Origin: Bacillus_I endophytica_A
GTDB taxonomy: Bacteria > Bacillota > Bacilli > Bacillales > Bacillaceae_H
Assembly (NCBI RefSeq): GCF_026790145.1
Contig: NZ_JALAMS010000014.1
Coordinates: forward strand, 124,001 to 188,000
Reading direction: 5' to 3'
Length of the DNA stretch: 64,000 bases
Part shown: piece after piece, positions 25,418-34,491 of the stretch
How positions within the stretch are numbered: position 1 is the stretch's first letter
Layout: the number at the start of each line of letters is the position of its first letter
Notes under the pieces: generated by a model
What the model was told of the DNA's origin: nothing
Database searches by the model: none
Seen by the model: only the letters and a program-made list of their open reading frames with translations
Program-made: the position numbers and the translations under genes

Positions 25418-26140
25418 ATGGAAAACGACCATGGAGAACTTATTGGACATTTGAATGAACTTCGTCAAAGAATTATTAAAATCTTGTTTACCTTTATCAT
25501 TTTCCTTGTGGCTGCATTCATTTTTGTAGAGGATATGTATAATTGGTTAGTTAGAGATCTTGATGGGAAATTAGCTATCTTGGGTCCAGGTGATATTTTA
25601 TGGGTATATATGATTATCTCGATTATATGCGCCATAGCTTTTACTATCCCTGTAGCTGCATACCAGGCGTGGCGATTTGTAAAGCCGGCTCTAACAAGAG
25701 AAGAGAGTATGGTGACTTTAAGCTTTATCCCAGGGATATTTGTTTTATTTATTACGGGGATATCTTTTGGATATTTTGTACTGTTCCCGACCGTATTAGG
25801 ATTTTTAACAAACTTGTCCGTTGGGCAGTTTGAAACAATGTTTACGGCAGAGGAATATTTTCGCTTCATGCTTCATTTGAGTTTACCCTTTGGTTTCTTA
25901 TTCGAGATGCCTTTGGTTGTAATGTTTTTAACGAGACTTGGAATTCTTAATCCAATGAGATTAGCTAAAGCAAGGAAACTCTCCTATTTCGCCCTTATTG
26001 TTGTGTCAGTTTTAATCACTCCGCCTGATTTTATCTCGGATATTCTAGTGATTGTTCCTTTGCTGCTTCTGTATGAATTGAGTATCACCATTTCCAAGTT
26101 TGTTTATAAGAAGCGAATTGAAAGTGATGTTTCGATATAA
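25418..26140 (+). CDS. tatC: Tat translocase subunit TatC
   Basis: This 240-residue, six-helix protein has the TatC hallmarks: the N-terminal HLNELRQRIIKILF, the FVKPALTREE loop, and FLFEMPLVVMFLTRLGIL, where the conserved Glu of FxxEMP lies, followed by RKLSYFALIVVSVLITPPDF. TatC recognises the twin-arginine signal. AGGAGG lies 8 nt before the ATG. It forms an operon with tatA and is probably dedicated to the nearby GMC dehydrogenase system, like substrate-linked TatAdCd of B. subtilis. Confidence 0.95.
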   Translation: MENDHGELIGHLNELRQRIIKILFTFIIFLVAAFIFVEDMYNWLVRDLDGKLAILGPGDILWVYMIISIICAIAFTIPVAAYQAWRFVKPALTREESMVTLSFIPGIFVLFITGISFGYFVLFPTVLGFLTNLSVGQFETMFTAEEYFRFMLHLSLPFGFLFEMPLVVMFLTRLGILNPMRLAKARKLSYFALIVVSVLITPPDFISDILVIVPLLLLYELSITISKFVYKKRIESDVSI

Positions 26141-26377
26141 TCCAAACAACTATGATAGACGATGGACTTATTGCCTTATTCAAAGTGCACAAGTTTGAAC
26201 AAAATGAAGCAAGGTGTTTTTTATAGAAATCGGGCACAAACCGTCCGTTTTTGTTTAGCGGAAATCCGGTAGTTTGTGCTCATAATCATGAACATTTTCG
26301 TAATACCTAGGATGGTTCGGTTCTAGTGCAAATCTTGAAGCTTCTCAAAACATAAAGATAATGACGATATTTAAAGT
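26141..26377. other. intergenic region with long hairpin
   Basis: GGGCACAAAC (26232-26241) pairs with GTTTGTGCTC (26272-26281) around an inner CGTCCG/CGGA stem. No T-run follows. Its outer stem resembles that of the hairpin at 57031. No gene is seen. Confidence 0.35.
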
Positions 26378-26417
26378 AAAAGTCCAGATCCCTTTTAGAC
26401 AAAGGATCTGGACTTTT
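26378..26417. terminator. bidirectional terminator
   Basis: Arms AAAAGTCCAGATCC (26378-26391) and GGATCTGGACTTTT (26404-26417) form a perfect 14-bp stem between tatC and the convergent methyltransferase gene. Confidence 0.85.
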
Positions 26418-26520
26418 CTCACTTCCCCCAAGATACATTATGTGAACCAAAAATTAGAAATGATTTTTACGCTCTCGCTCCATCTTTTTAACAAATGATC
26501 TATATACTAAAATCTTCATA

Positions 26521-27168
26521 TTAATCTTTTATTAACACAGCTCTAAAACAATTTAGCTCTCCCCATATTGTTGAAACTAAAACATTAGAGGGTTTATCAA
26601 ATGAGTAATCACCATGAAATTTCAATTTCACCTTATCAAGCAGTACCTTTAATTCCCCTAAATTAATAGCAGGATAGTCAAAGGTAACGATAAGTAAGCC
26701 TTGATCTTTTAATGTTCTCCTAAATTCTTTAAAGGTTTGCTCCATATCCTCTTTACTTAGATGTTCTAAAACAGAGATACAGAAAATTTTATCAAAACTC
26801 TTGTTTTGATATGGGAGGTTTGTCAAAGAGGACTGAGAAAAATGGATAGGATTGAAAGAATGATTAAGAAAAGAGTCGTCAATTACGGTTCCATAAGTAT
26901 CCTCAATATCTTTAAGGATAGAGGATTTGGATAGAATTCTGCCATCAATATCACAAGCGTATACTTCTTTGCATTTATCAGCTAAATAAAATTTTAATGG
27001 ATGAGAAAGTCCACAGGCTGCATCTAATACAATATCCTCAGTCTCAGCAAAATTCTTTGCCCATTCATATTCATGTGGTCTAGTCTCCCAGGTATTTGGC
27101 AAGTTAAAGACAAAATGCTTTGAATACGGATCAGTTTCAAGGATAAATCTTGAAGTAAATATACTCAT
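26521..27168 (-). CDS. class I SAM-dependent methyltransferase
   Basis: This 215-residue protein has the Rossmann methyltransferase motifs: I VLDAACGLSHPLKFYL (about residues 48-62), II VYACDIDG, and IV KIFCISVLEHLSKEDMEQTF, with GLLIVTFDYP as post-motif III. AAAGGAGG precedes the ATG. The gene for another methyltransferase lies 35 bp upstream, so both are probably cotranscribed. The start EFxxDPYSKHFVFNLPNTWE recalls small-molecule methyltransferases. The substrate is unknown. Confidence 0.75.
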   Translation of the reverse strand: MSIFTSRFILETDPYSKHFVFNLPNTWETRPHEYEWAKNFAETEDIVLDAACGLSHPLKFYLADKCKEVYACDIDGRILSKSSILKDIEDTYGTVIDDSFLNHSFNPIHFSQSSLTNLPYQNKSFDKIFCISVLEHLSKEDMEQTFKEFRRTLKDQGLLIVTFDYPAINLGELKVLLDKVKLKFHGDYSFDKPSNVLVSTIWGELNCFRAVLIKD

Positions 27169-27203
27169 CGTTCTCCTCCTTTGGCTGAGGATAAATCATA
27201 TTG

Positions 27204-27818
27204 CTAAACTTTTTCTAAGATAATAAAACTTGCTCCTGACAATTCTTTATATTTTTGCTCAATAATTTCCATGACTTTGTAGTCTCCGTATTTAGATAAG
27301 CAACTTAAAATATCGCGATCCTGAATTGTTGGAATACCATACACAAACTCTTCTGGTTTAGTAATCCTCGTATACAAAATAATATAAGAAGCTTTGCAAG
27401 AAAAAATATCATCTAAAGTTTTCCAGAAATCTTCTTCATTTGTAATATGATATAAAACGTCTAAACACACTACTAAATCGCTTGTGAAATAGCCATTATT
27501 CATAAAATATTTAGGATTATATAGGAGAAAACTTTTTGTCTCCTCTTTTTCAAACGTCTTTGAGCATATATCTATAGACGTTGGTGAAATATCCATCCCT
27601 AAGTAGTTAGGATAATTCATATATTTCAATTGGTTTCCATCTCCACATCCAAATTCGATCACCTTGTGAATTTGTTTCTTATTTATAAACTGATTAATTA
27701 TATTCGCCTTGAATTGTGCTAAAACTCCGTAAGACCCTTTTCCCGAATTCCCTCCATTTGAATAATTCTCTTCCCAATAGTCAATATAGCTAAATTTTTC
27801 TCCAGTTTTATCGCCCAT
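27204..27818 (-). CDS. class I SAM-dependent methyltransferase
   Basis: This 204-residue protein has motif I KVIEFGCGDGNQLKYM (about residues 58-72), motif II YLGMDISPTSIDIC and a motif IV-like VVCLDVLYHITNEEDFW. Its N-terminus (YIDYWEENYSNGGNSGKGSY) is typical of methyltransferases of sugar or secondary-metabolite clusters. GAGGGAG lies before the ATG. It is the first gene of a two-methyltransferase operon with no other biosynthetic gene next to it. The substrate is unknown. Confidence 0.75.
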   Translation of the reverse strand: MGDKTGEKFSYIDYWEENYSNGGNSGKGSYGVLAQFKANIINQFINKKQIHKVIEFGCGDGNQLKYMNYPNYLGMDISPTSIDICSKTFEKEETKSFLLYNPKYFMNNGYFTSDLVVCLDVLYHITNEEDFWKTLDDIFSCKASYIILYTRITKPEEFVYGIPTIQDRDILSCLSKYGDYKVMEIIEQKYKELSGASFIILEKV

Positions 27819-28244
27819 ACTTTCACTCCCTCAAAAATAATTGAAAGTGAATTCCCCTTACTGTTAGCCCTTCACTCCTGTTATAACTGTTTTTATACAG
27901 CTTTATTATTCATGGATTCGTAATTTATACCTTGCTATTCATATGCTATTGATAAAAGAAAAAGAACTCTCCTTATTGCCCGGAAAAGCTCTTTTTTCCC
28001 CTTCTTAAATTGAATATATATATCTTCTGTATATCTAACGAGGGACCTCTCATTTTATTTAAACGGTTTTTCCCCTTACGTTCTTCGCTTTTATTAAAGT
28101 ACGATCATTTATTTTATGTCTTTTTCTTAGAAATGGAGACGAGACTTGTTATTGTAGTGAGATGGTTATGACGAACCTTATAAATATTAGGGATAATTTC
28201 ACTGCTCTCAAACTGTCCCTTGTTTTCCAAAAAGTTTTATGCCT
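27819..28244. other. intergenic region between methyltransferase and permease genes
   Basis: No gene is seen. An imperfect hairpin at 27957-27996 (AAAAAGA...TCTCC, TTATTGCCC, GGAAAAGCTCTTTTTT) may be a terminator. It is T-rich on the plus strand only, so it would not act on the minus-strand GntP gene that ends at 28245. Confidence 0.35.
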
Positions 28245-29687
28245 TTACATTCCCAAAGCATTTCTTTTATCCTTAGATCTGTCAAACATACTGAGATATA
28301 TTGCTACTATACTAATGAGAATGATTACTGCTCCCGAGATAATTAAGGATGCATTTAATAATAAAATAAACCCTAATCCTGCTACAGAAGTGATCGTGGA
28401 AAGTATGGTCCATGTTGAAAATGTTTCCTTCATGCTTAACCCAAAATATTCTTTAATCATCCAAAATCCTGCATCATTAACATGAGAGCAAATTGAGCTA
28501 CCTGCTCCAGTTGCAAGAGTTACTAAGGCTAAATTAGCATCGTATTGAGCCAGCATTGGAATAACTAATCCTGAAGTAGATATAGCTGCAACTGTAGCTG
28601 ACCCTAAAGATATACGTAATATCGCGGCAACTAACCAAGCAAGTATAATAGGTGACATTGAAGTTCCTTTAAATAATTCTGCTACATAGTCCCCTACCCC
28701 TCCATCAATTAGTACTTGCTTGAAAGCACCTCCACCTCCGATAATTAATAGCATCATACCAATTGATGCTATTGATGATGTACAAGAATCCATCACTTCT
28801 TTTATTGGAGTATTTCTCGCTATTCCCATTGTATAGAATGCAAGAAATAAAGATATTAACATTGCAGACGAAGGGTTTCCTATAAGACGGACAATTTCTA
28901 TTAATGTATTATCTTCAAATCTTACTGATTTTTGAACCATATCAAGAATTGTAGATATAGCCATTAATAAAACAGGGAACATTGCAGTCAATACACTTAT
29001 CCCAAAACCTGGTGTTTCTTCAAATTGGAATGTTTTTTGTTCGCCTAAAGAAGCTATATTACCTGTTTTGTTAAATGCATTAGGTACAATTTTTTTAGCA
29101 AGCTTCGTATATAGAGGACCTGCTAAAATGACGGTTGGTATTGCAACAATAATACCGTAAAGTAAAACTAATCCAATATCTGCACCATATTCACCAGCTA
29201 TTACTGTTGGTCCTGGATGTGGAGGTAAGAAACTATGAGTTGCTAATAAGGCTGCAGCTATAGGGATACCTAGGTGTAAAATAGAAACTCTTAATTCTTT
29301 CGCAATTGAAAATACAATTGGAATTAATAAAACTAATCCTACTTCAAAAAATAGTGCTATACCCACAATAAACGAAGCAACTACAACAGCCCACTGAATT
29401 CTTTTTTCTCCAAATTTGTTAATTAAGGTTATTGCAATACGCTGGGCTCCCCCTGCATCAGCAATTAACCTACCAAGCATTGCACCAAGTCCAAATATTA
29501 AAGCTATATGACCAAGTGTACCTCCTAATCCGCCTTCAATTGATGTAACAACATTTCCTAGAGGCATTCCTAGTGCTAAAGATACAATAAAAGATACAAT
29601 AATTAATGAAACAAATGTATTTAATTTGAATCCAGTAATCAAAATTAGCAACAGAATAATCCCAATCGCTACTATAAGTAATGGCAT
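28245..29687 (-). CDS. GntP-family gluconate/aldonate:H+ symporter
   Basis: This 480-residue, 12-14 helix permease has family features: GLGAMLGRLIADAGGAQRIA, FVGIALFFEVGLVLLIPI-type text, LATHSFLPPHPGPTVIAGEY (the strongly conserved HxFxPPHPGP motif), and near the end GAGSSICSHVNDAGFWMIKE followed by YFGLS. GntP carriers import gluconate and related sugar acids. It follows the xylonate-dehydratase gene on the same strand with a 294-bp gap that holds a cre-like site. It should bring in the aldonate used by the neighbouring pathway. Confidence 0.9.
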   Translation of the reverse strand: MPLLIVAIGIILLLILITGFKLNTFVSLIIVSFIVSLALGMPLGNVVTSIEGGLGGTLGHIALIFGLGAMLGRLIADAGGAQRIAITLINKFGEKRIQWAVVVASFIVGIALFFEVGLVLLIPIVFSIAKELRVSILHLGIPIAAALLATHSFLPPHPGPTVIAGEYGADIGLVLLYGIIVAIPTVILAGPLYTKLAKKIVPNAFNKTGNIASLGEQKTFQFEETPGFGISVLTAMFPVLLMAISTILDMVQKSVRFEDNTLIEIVRLIGNPSSAMLISLFLAFYTMGIARNTPIKEVMDSCTSSIASIGMMLLIIGGGGAFKQVLIDGGVGDYVAELFKGTSMSPIILAWLVAAILRISLGSATVAAISTSGLVIPMLAQYDANLALVTLATGAGSSICSHVNDAGFWMIKEYFGLSMKETFSTWTILSTITSVAGLGFILLLNASLIISGAVIILISIVAIYLSMFDRSKDKRNALGM

Positions 29688-29837
29688 AAGAAACCCCCAA
29701 AAAAATAATCAAAATACTTTTATTTTTTCAACTTACTAAAACGCTGATCCTATATTTTAATTAGTAAGTAACTCTAGGATGTTTATGCTATTTTGTTTAC
29801 TAGTCATAAAGTTTATTTATTTGAAAAAACAACTCTT

Positions 29838-29851
29838 AGAAACCGCTTTCA
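29838..29851 (-). promoter_or_regulatory. cre-like CcpA site upstream of the permease gene
   Basis: AGAAACCGCTTTCA matches the catabolite-responsive element TGWAANCGNTNWCA at 13 of 14 positions. It lies about 150 bp before the GntP start, between the dehydratase and permease genes. CcpA repression of aldonate uptake by glucose is the expected reading (inference). Confidence 0.6.
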
Positions 29852-29981
29852 TTTAAAACCATAACAAAATTTTAACGTACACCTATAACCATTCTCCTAA
29901 CTACTTAATAAACCAGAAGAATAAACTATAAAGTTTAAAAAGCAAGGTCTTAAATGTGCTTTAAAGTTGTGCAACAATAGA

Positions 29982-31970
29982 TTAATTTTGAACTAGTGTT
30001 TTTTCTTCACCTAATGCTTTTACTCCAGCTTTTAGAACTTCAATAATTCGATCTGTATCATAGATATTTCCGCGCCAAGTTCCTCCACTTACGGATTGAA
30101 GCGCAGCCCATAAACGAGTATCATCTGGAAGACCAGGATCCGGTTTGAGGTCTGGATGAAGGTCACGTTCTTTCAAGACTTTAGTTGCTTTTTCTAAAGA
30201 AAGTCTTTCGTTCTCCGTTCCAACAAAATTAATGGAACCTACTAACTGATTGCGGTCAACAATGATTTCAATTACATCTCCATCACGCAATTTCCCAATT
30301 GCTCCCCCAGCCAATGCCTCAGGTCCAACATGTCCAATACATGCGCCAGTGGAAACACCTGAAAACCGCGCATCTGTAATCAAGGAGACATGTTTTCCAA
30401 AAGACAAATGTTTTAATGCCGATGTTAGTTGATATGTTTCCTCCATCCCTGTTCCTGAAGGACCACCGCCCATAACAACCATTATATCTCCTGCTTCAAT
30501 CCCTCCTGTTTTAATCGCTTTTATGGCTGCTTTTTCCGAAGTAAAGACCTTAGCTTTTCCTGTATGTCGATACACTCCGTCTTCGTCTACCATAGATGGA
30601 TCAATGGAAGTTGATTTAATTACTGACCCTTCAGGAGCGATATTTCCTTTTGGGAATGTAACTGTAGAAGTTAGACCTTTTTCTTTTGCTTTGACTGGGT
30701 CCATGATAATATCATCAGGATTAATTCCATCAGTTTCTAACAAGTGTTTTTTCATCATTGCACGTCTTTCTGATTTTTCCCACCAATCGAGGTTTGCACC
30801 AAGGGTTTCTCCGGTAACTGTTAATACATCTTCATGTAAGACACCTAATTTTTTCAAATGAAGCATAACCTCTGGAACCCCGCCTGCTAGGAATGCCTTA
30901 ACCGTTGTGTGACCAACAGGACCATTTGGTAGTACATCAACTAAGCGAGGAACTTTCTTATTGATTCTAGTCCAATCTTCAACAGTGGGTATCTTACACT
31001 TAGCTGCATGAGCAATTGCTGGGATATGAAGTAATAAATTTGTTGAACCTCCGAAGGCCGCGTGAATCACCATAGCATTTTCTATCGCTTTGTCCGTAAT
31101 AATATCTTTGGTAGATATGTTTTTCTTCTCCAATTCTAAAGCTGCATGTGCTGATTGCTTAGCCATCTCAATCCAAATTGGCTGACCTGAAGGGGCTAAT
31201 GCCGAGTGAGGTAAAGCCATTCCAATAGCTTCTGCAACGACTTGGGAGGTGCCAGCTGTACCAAGAAATTGACATCCTCCTCCTGGTGTAGCACAAGCAC
31301 GACATCCGAGGTCAGCAGCTTCTTGTAAAGTAATTTCGTTGTTTGCATATCTCGCTCCAATTGTTTGAATCTTTCCTGCGTCTTCTCCATTTGTAGGTGG
31401 AAGAGTAACACCTCCAGGGACAATAATAGTTGGCAAGTCATGCATTGATGCTAAAGCTATCGTCATTGCTGGAAGACCTTTATCACATGTAGCTACCCCA
31501 ATAATTGCACGACGTGTAGGCAATGATCGAATTAATCTTCGATAAACTATAGCCGCATCGTTTCGAAAAGGAAGAGAATCAAACATACCGGTAGTTCCTT
31601 GAGAACGGCCATCACATGGATCACTTACGAATCCTGCAAAAGGAACCCCTCCTTGTCTATTAATCTCTTCAGCTGACGCCTTCATTAATAAACCTATTTC
31701 CCAATGGCCAGTATGATAGCCTAATGCAATTGGAGTACCATCATGATTCCTAATTCCACCTTGAGTACCTAGGATTAAAACTTGTTTTCCAAGTAGGTTT
31801 GAAGGTGTCCATCCCATTCCAACATTTTGAGATAATCCAAAAAGGTCACCACTTGGTGAATCTAGCAACATTTCTGATGTAAGTGGGAGTGAACCATCTG
31901 CCCCTTTTGAATGAGTTTGAACTTTATAAAGAGATACATCCTCTTCGCCAAATATCGATTGCAATGACAT
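29982..31970 (-). CDS. D-xylonate (pentonate) dehydratase, YjhG/YagF type, IlvD/EDD family
   Basis: This 662-residue protein has IlvD/EDD-family Fe-S dehydratase features: SDPCDGRSQGTTGMFDSL, IGVATCDKGLPAMTIALASM, CRACATPGGGCQFLGTAGTS, FGGSTNLLLHIPAIAHAA and the closing SLITDARFSGVSTGACIGHV. The cysteines in PCDG, TCDKG and GGGCQF are the likely cluster ligands. The length and the start text (GADGSLPLT, GDLFGLSQNVGMGW) fit the YjhG/YagF subgroup, which dehydrates D-xylonate to 2-keto-3-deoxy-D-pentonate. AAAGGAGG precedes the ATG. It is the first step of the pathway encoded here. L-arabinonate or another aldonate remains possible. Confidence 0.88.
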   Translation of the reverse strand: MSLQSIFGEEDVSLYKVQTHSKGADGSLPLTSEMLLDSPSGDLFGLSQNVGMGWTPSNLLGKQVLILGTQGGIRNHDGTPIALGYHTGHWEIGLLMKASAEEINRQGGVPFAGFVSDPCDGRSQGTTGMFDSLPFRNDAAIVYRRLIRSLPTRRAIIGVATCDKGLPAMTIALASMHDLPTIIVPGGVTLPPTNGEDAGKIQTIGARYANNEITLQEAADLGCRACATPGGGCQFLGTAGTSQVVAEAIGMALPHSALAPSGQPIWIEMAKQSAHAALELEKKNISTKDIITDKAIENAMVIHAAFGGSTNLLLHIPAIAHAAKCKIPTVEDWTRINKKVPRLVDVLPNGPVGHTTVKAFLAGGVPEVMLHLKKLGVLHEDVLTVTGETLGANLDWWEKSERRAMMKKHLLETDGINPDDIIMDPVKAKEKGLTSTVTFPKGNIAPEGSVIKSTSIDPSMVDEDGVYRHTGKAKVFTSEKAAIKAIKTGGIEAGDIMVVMGGGPSGTGMEETYQLTSALKHLSFGKHVSLITDARFSGVSTGACIGHVGPEALAGGAIGKLRDGDVIEIIVDRNQLVGSINFVGTENERLSLEKATKVLKERDLHPDLKPDPGLPDDTRLWAALQSVSGGTWRGNIYDTDRIIEVLKAGVKALGEEKTLVQN

Positions 31971-32140
31971 ATGTATTCCTCCTTTAATAAGATTTTTTTA
32001 TTTTAGTTTCTTACATAGCTTACTGTTAATTTTGGACCTATATTTATAGTAATTACTATCATGCTTGCCTACTACTAATTCAATAACATTAAATATTCTT
32101 AGGACTGTCTATCTTTGTATATTTTCTATATAAACCTCCT
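31971..32140 (-). promoter_or_regulatory. leader of the dehydratase gene
   Basis: About 170 bp of AT-rich leader separate the IclR-type palindrome from the dehydratase start. An AAAGGAGG directly beside the palindrome has no start codon after it. No further signal is clear. Confidence 0.3.
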
Positions 32141-32163
32141 TTTGTTTTATAATATAAAACAAA
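32141..32163. promoter_or_regulatory. IclR-type operator, copy 1 (perfect 23-bp palindrome)
   Basis: The 17-bp core GTTTTATAATATAAAAC is centred at 32152 and extended symmetrically by TTT and AAA to a perfect odd-centred 23-bp palindrome. It faces the dehydratase gene on the minus strand. The same core recurs before the regulator gene and before the FAH-family gene. Confidence 0.75.
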
Positions 32164-32575
32164 GTTTATCTATATTAAACTTTTGTTGCCATTTAATAAT
32201 AATCATATTTTTTCTGAAAAGTCAATTAATTTAATAAAGCCAATTATAGAGTAAGATTTCATGTTACTTACAAGAAACCGCTACATTTTACTCATATCTA
32301 CATTAGTATTCTAAAAAGGAATCTAATTGTTTTAAAAAATAGAGGGTATAATTCTAAAAAATACTAGTTTCTATCAAGATTTTAACTCTTATAAATCTTG
32401 CGTAGATAATTGTATGACTTAATAACTTTGTTTTGTAGAATAAGAATTATAAATGAATCCTTTAGAATTTTTCTTTGTCCGAAAGATATTCAAGTATTTA
32501 ATTATGTTTCTTGACTTTTTTAAAAAACTAGTATTATATTTGAATTGTAAGAATAGTTTGTAATAATAAAAACAA

Positions 32576-32592
32576 GTTTTATAATTTAAAAC
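32576..32592. promoter_or_regulatory. IclR-type operator, copy 2
   Basis: GTTTTATAATTTAAAAC differs from the other copies at one base. It lies 15 bp before the regulator ATG, where binding would block its own transcription or start of translation. Confidence 0.7.
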
Positions 32593-32607
32593 AAGTAGGT
32601 GAAATTC

Positions 32608-33375
32608 ATGCCTGTTATTCAATCAGTAGATCGTGCTCTTCGTATTCTTGATCTGTTTGACGAGCATACAACAGAATTGAAAATAACAGATATAAGTAAT
32701 CAGTTAGGACTTCACAAGAGTACTGTTCATTCTTTATTGAAAACGCTTTTAAATCATGGCTATATCAGTCAAAACCCTGAAAATGGGAAGTATAGATTGG
32801 GAATGAAGCTCTTTGAAAGAGGAAACTATGTCATTCAGTCTTTAGATGTTAGAGGTTTATCAAAAAAATACTTAATGGATTTATCAGTGAAAACCGGACA
32901 GACTGCCCACTTAGTTATACTCGATGGTAAAGAAGGAGTTTATATTGATAAAGTTGAAGGCCCTATGGCTGTTATTCTTTATTCCAAAATAGGGAAACGA
33001 ATCCCCCTTCACTGCTCCGCGGTTGGTAAAGCTTTAATAGCTTTTAAAGACCAGGAAGAGATAAAACAAATTCTAAATGAATATGACTATTTTAAACAAA
33101 CTGAATTTACCATTACAAATGAATCTGAATTTTTGCGTGAGCTTCAACGAGTTCAATCTCAAGGGTATGCAGTTGATAACCAGGAAAATGAGCCAGGTGT
33201 TCGCTGTATTGCAGCACCTATTCGAAATCATGAGAATAAAGTCATTGCGGCTATTAGCCTTTCTACACTTATAGCTCGTGTGGATGACGCTCAGTTAGAG
33301 ACTTTTAGTAAGCAACTGAAACAAACAGCTTTCCAATTATCAGAACAAATGGGAAATGGGATACCAATTTCATAG
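32608..33375 (+). CDS. IclR-family regulator of the aldonate pathway
   Basis: I start this gene at ATG 32608 (MPVIQSVDRALRILDLFDEH), 6 nt from AGGTG; a GTG three codons earlier is in frame. It has 255 residues. The N-terminal winged helix covers about 5-65 (ITDISNQLGLHKSTVHSLLK). The C-terminal ligand domain has the family signatures RIPLHCSAVGKALIAF, GYAVDNQENEPGVRCIAAPI and IAAISLSTL. IclR proteins sense small acids and bind palindromes. It lies between the divergent dehydratase gene and the co-directional FAH and aldehyde dehydrogenase genes, with matching operators at three promoters. Confidence 0.9.
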   Translation: MPVIQSVDRALRILDLFDEHTTELKITDISNQLGLHKSTVHSLLKTLLNHGYISQNPENGKYRLGMKLFERGNYVIQSLDVRGLSKKYLMDLSVKTGQTAHLVILDGKEGVYIDKVEGPMAVILYSKIGKRIPLHCSAVGKALIAFKDQEEIKQILNEYDYFKQTEFTITNESEFLRELQRVQSQGYAVDNQENEPGVRCIAAPIRNHENKVIAAISLSTLIARVDDAQLETFSKQLKQTAFQLSEQMGNGIPIS

Positions 33376-33414
33376 AGATGGTTCCCTTCTCTTTTGTCCA
33401 TATATAAAAACTCA

Positions 33415-33431
33415 GTTTTATAATATAAAAC
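33415..33431. promoter_or_regulatory. IclR-type operator, copy 3
   Basis: GTTTTATAATATAAAAC is identical to the core of copy 1 and lies 17 bp before the FAH-family gene start, next to its AGGAGG ribosome site. Confidence 0.75.
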
Positions 33432-33448
33432 AATAGGAGGCTATTTTT

Positions 33449-34342
33449 ATGCGTATTATCCGATATTTAAATGAGCATTCACAAGCAATTCTAGCAGCTG
33501 TTACAAATGAGGGAAAAGTATACCCTCTTCCTCAAGAAGGATTAATTGAATTAATTCAACAGGCAAACGCACAAAATGTTTCTCCACTTTCTTTTGTAGA
33601 ATTTACTATCTCCAAGTCAAAACCTATTCAATACTCTGTAGAAGATTTATCGTTACTTGTTCCTATTGTAGCTGAAGAAGTATGGGCGTCCGGTGTTACA
33701 TATGAGCGTAGTCGCGATGCACGTAACTATGAAGCAACAGGTGGAAAACTTGATGCAACTACTTTCTATGACAAGATATATGAGGCTGAACGTCCAGAAA
33801 TTTTCTTTAAGTCTACCGCTGCTCGTACAGTTGGTCCAGGACAAGAAGTTTACATCCGTAGTGATTCTAATTGGCAAATTCCTGAGCCAGAATTGGGCCT
33901 TGTTATTAATCGAGATGGTGAAATTCTTGGATATACGATTGGAAATGATATGAGTTGTCGTGACATTGAAGGAGAGAACCCGCTTTACCTCCCGCAAGCA
34001 AAAATGTGGAAAAACTCTTGTTCCATTGGACCGGCAATTCTCCTTGCAGAGTCCGTAAAAGATCCCTACAATTTTGACATCACATGTCGAATCTACCGCA
34101 ATGACGAGCTTATAGTAGAGGGAAAAGCGAATACTAACCAGTTAAAAAGAAAATTTGATGAATTAATCTCTTTCCTCATCCGCGACAATGAAATTTTTGA
34201 CGGTACTATATTATTAACTGGTACGTGTATTATTCCATCAAATGACTTTACCTTATTAGATGGCGATCAGATTGAAATTGAGATCTCTAATATTGGTGTC
34301 TTGAAAAATCGTGTAAAGTTACCAAATAACATTTTAGTTTGA
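33449..34342 (+). CDS. FAH-family 2-keto-3-deoxy-pentonate dehydratase
   Basis: This 297-residue protein belongs to the fumarylacetoacetate-hydrolase family. Metal-site motifs are visible: PEPELGLVINRDGEILGYTI with two Glu ligands, and GNDMSCRDIEGENPLYLPQA with the Asp. VWASGVTYERSRDARNYEA near residue 75 is the motif of the 2-keto-3-deoxy-D-arabinonate/xylonate dehydratases, which remove water to give 2-oxoglutarate semialdehyde. It is the second step of the Weimberg-type route here. AGGAGG precedes the ATG and an IclR operator overlaps the leader. Confidence 0.85.
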   Translation: MRIIRYLNEHSQAILAAVTNEGKVYPLPQEGLIELIQQANAQNVSPLSFVEFTISKSKPIQYSVEDLSLLVPIVAEEVWASGVTYERSRDARNYEATGGKLDATTFYDKIYEAERPEIFFKSTAARTVGPGQEVYIRSDSNWQIPEPELGLVINRDGEILGYTIGNDMSCRDIEGENPLYLPQAKMWKNSCSIGPAILLAESVKDPYNFDITCRIYRNDELIVEGKANTNQLKRKFDELISFLIRDNEIFDGTILLTGTCIIPSNDFTLLDGDQIEIEISNIGVLKNRVKLPNNILV

Positions 34343-34491
34343 GTAAATCAGATAGCACAATAACCATATAGAAAAACACTGGTCTAATTTTACTTTTCTA
34401 AATTTTCGATAAAGTTAACTATAATAAAGACTTTAGCATTCAATATTTCGGGATTAAGCAAACTATTTCATGAAATATGGGGGTATATAAG

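Noticed and set aside
25600..25833. Alternative frame inside tatC
   Set aside because: Fully inside a well-conserved tatC; no ribosome site.
32270..32295. Possible second cre site (AGAAACCGCTACAT) in the IclR-dehydratase intergenic region
   Set aside because: One half matches CcpA sites, but the right half breaks the consensus at key C and A positions.
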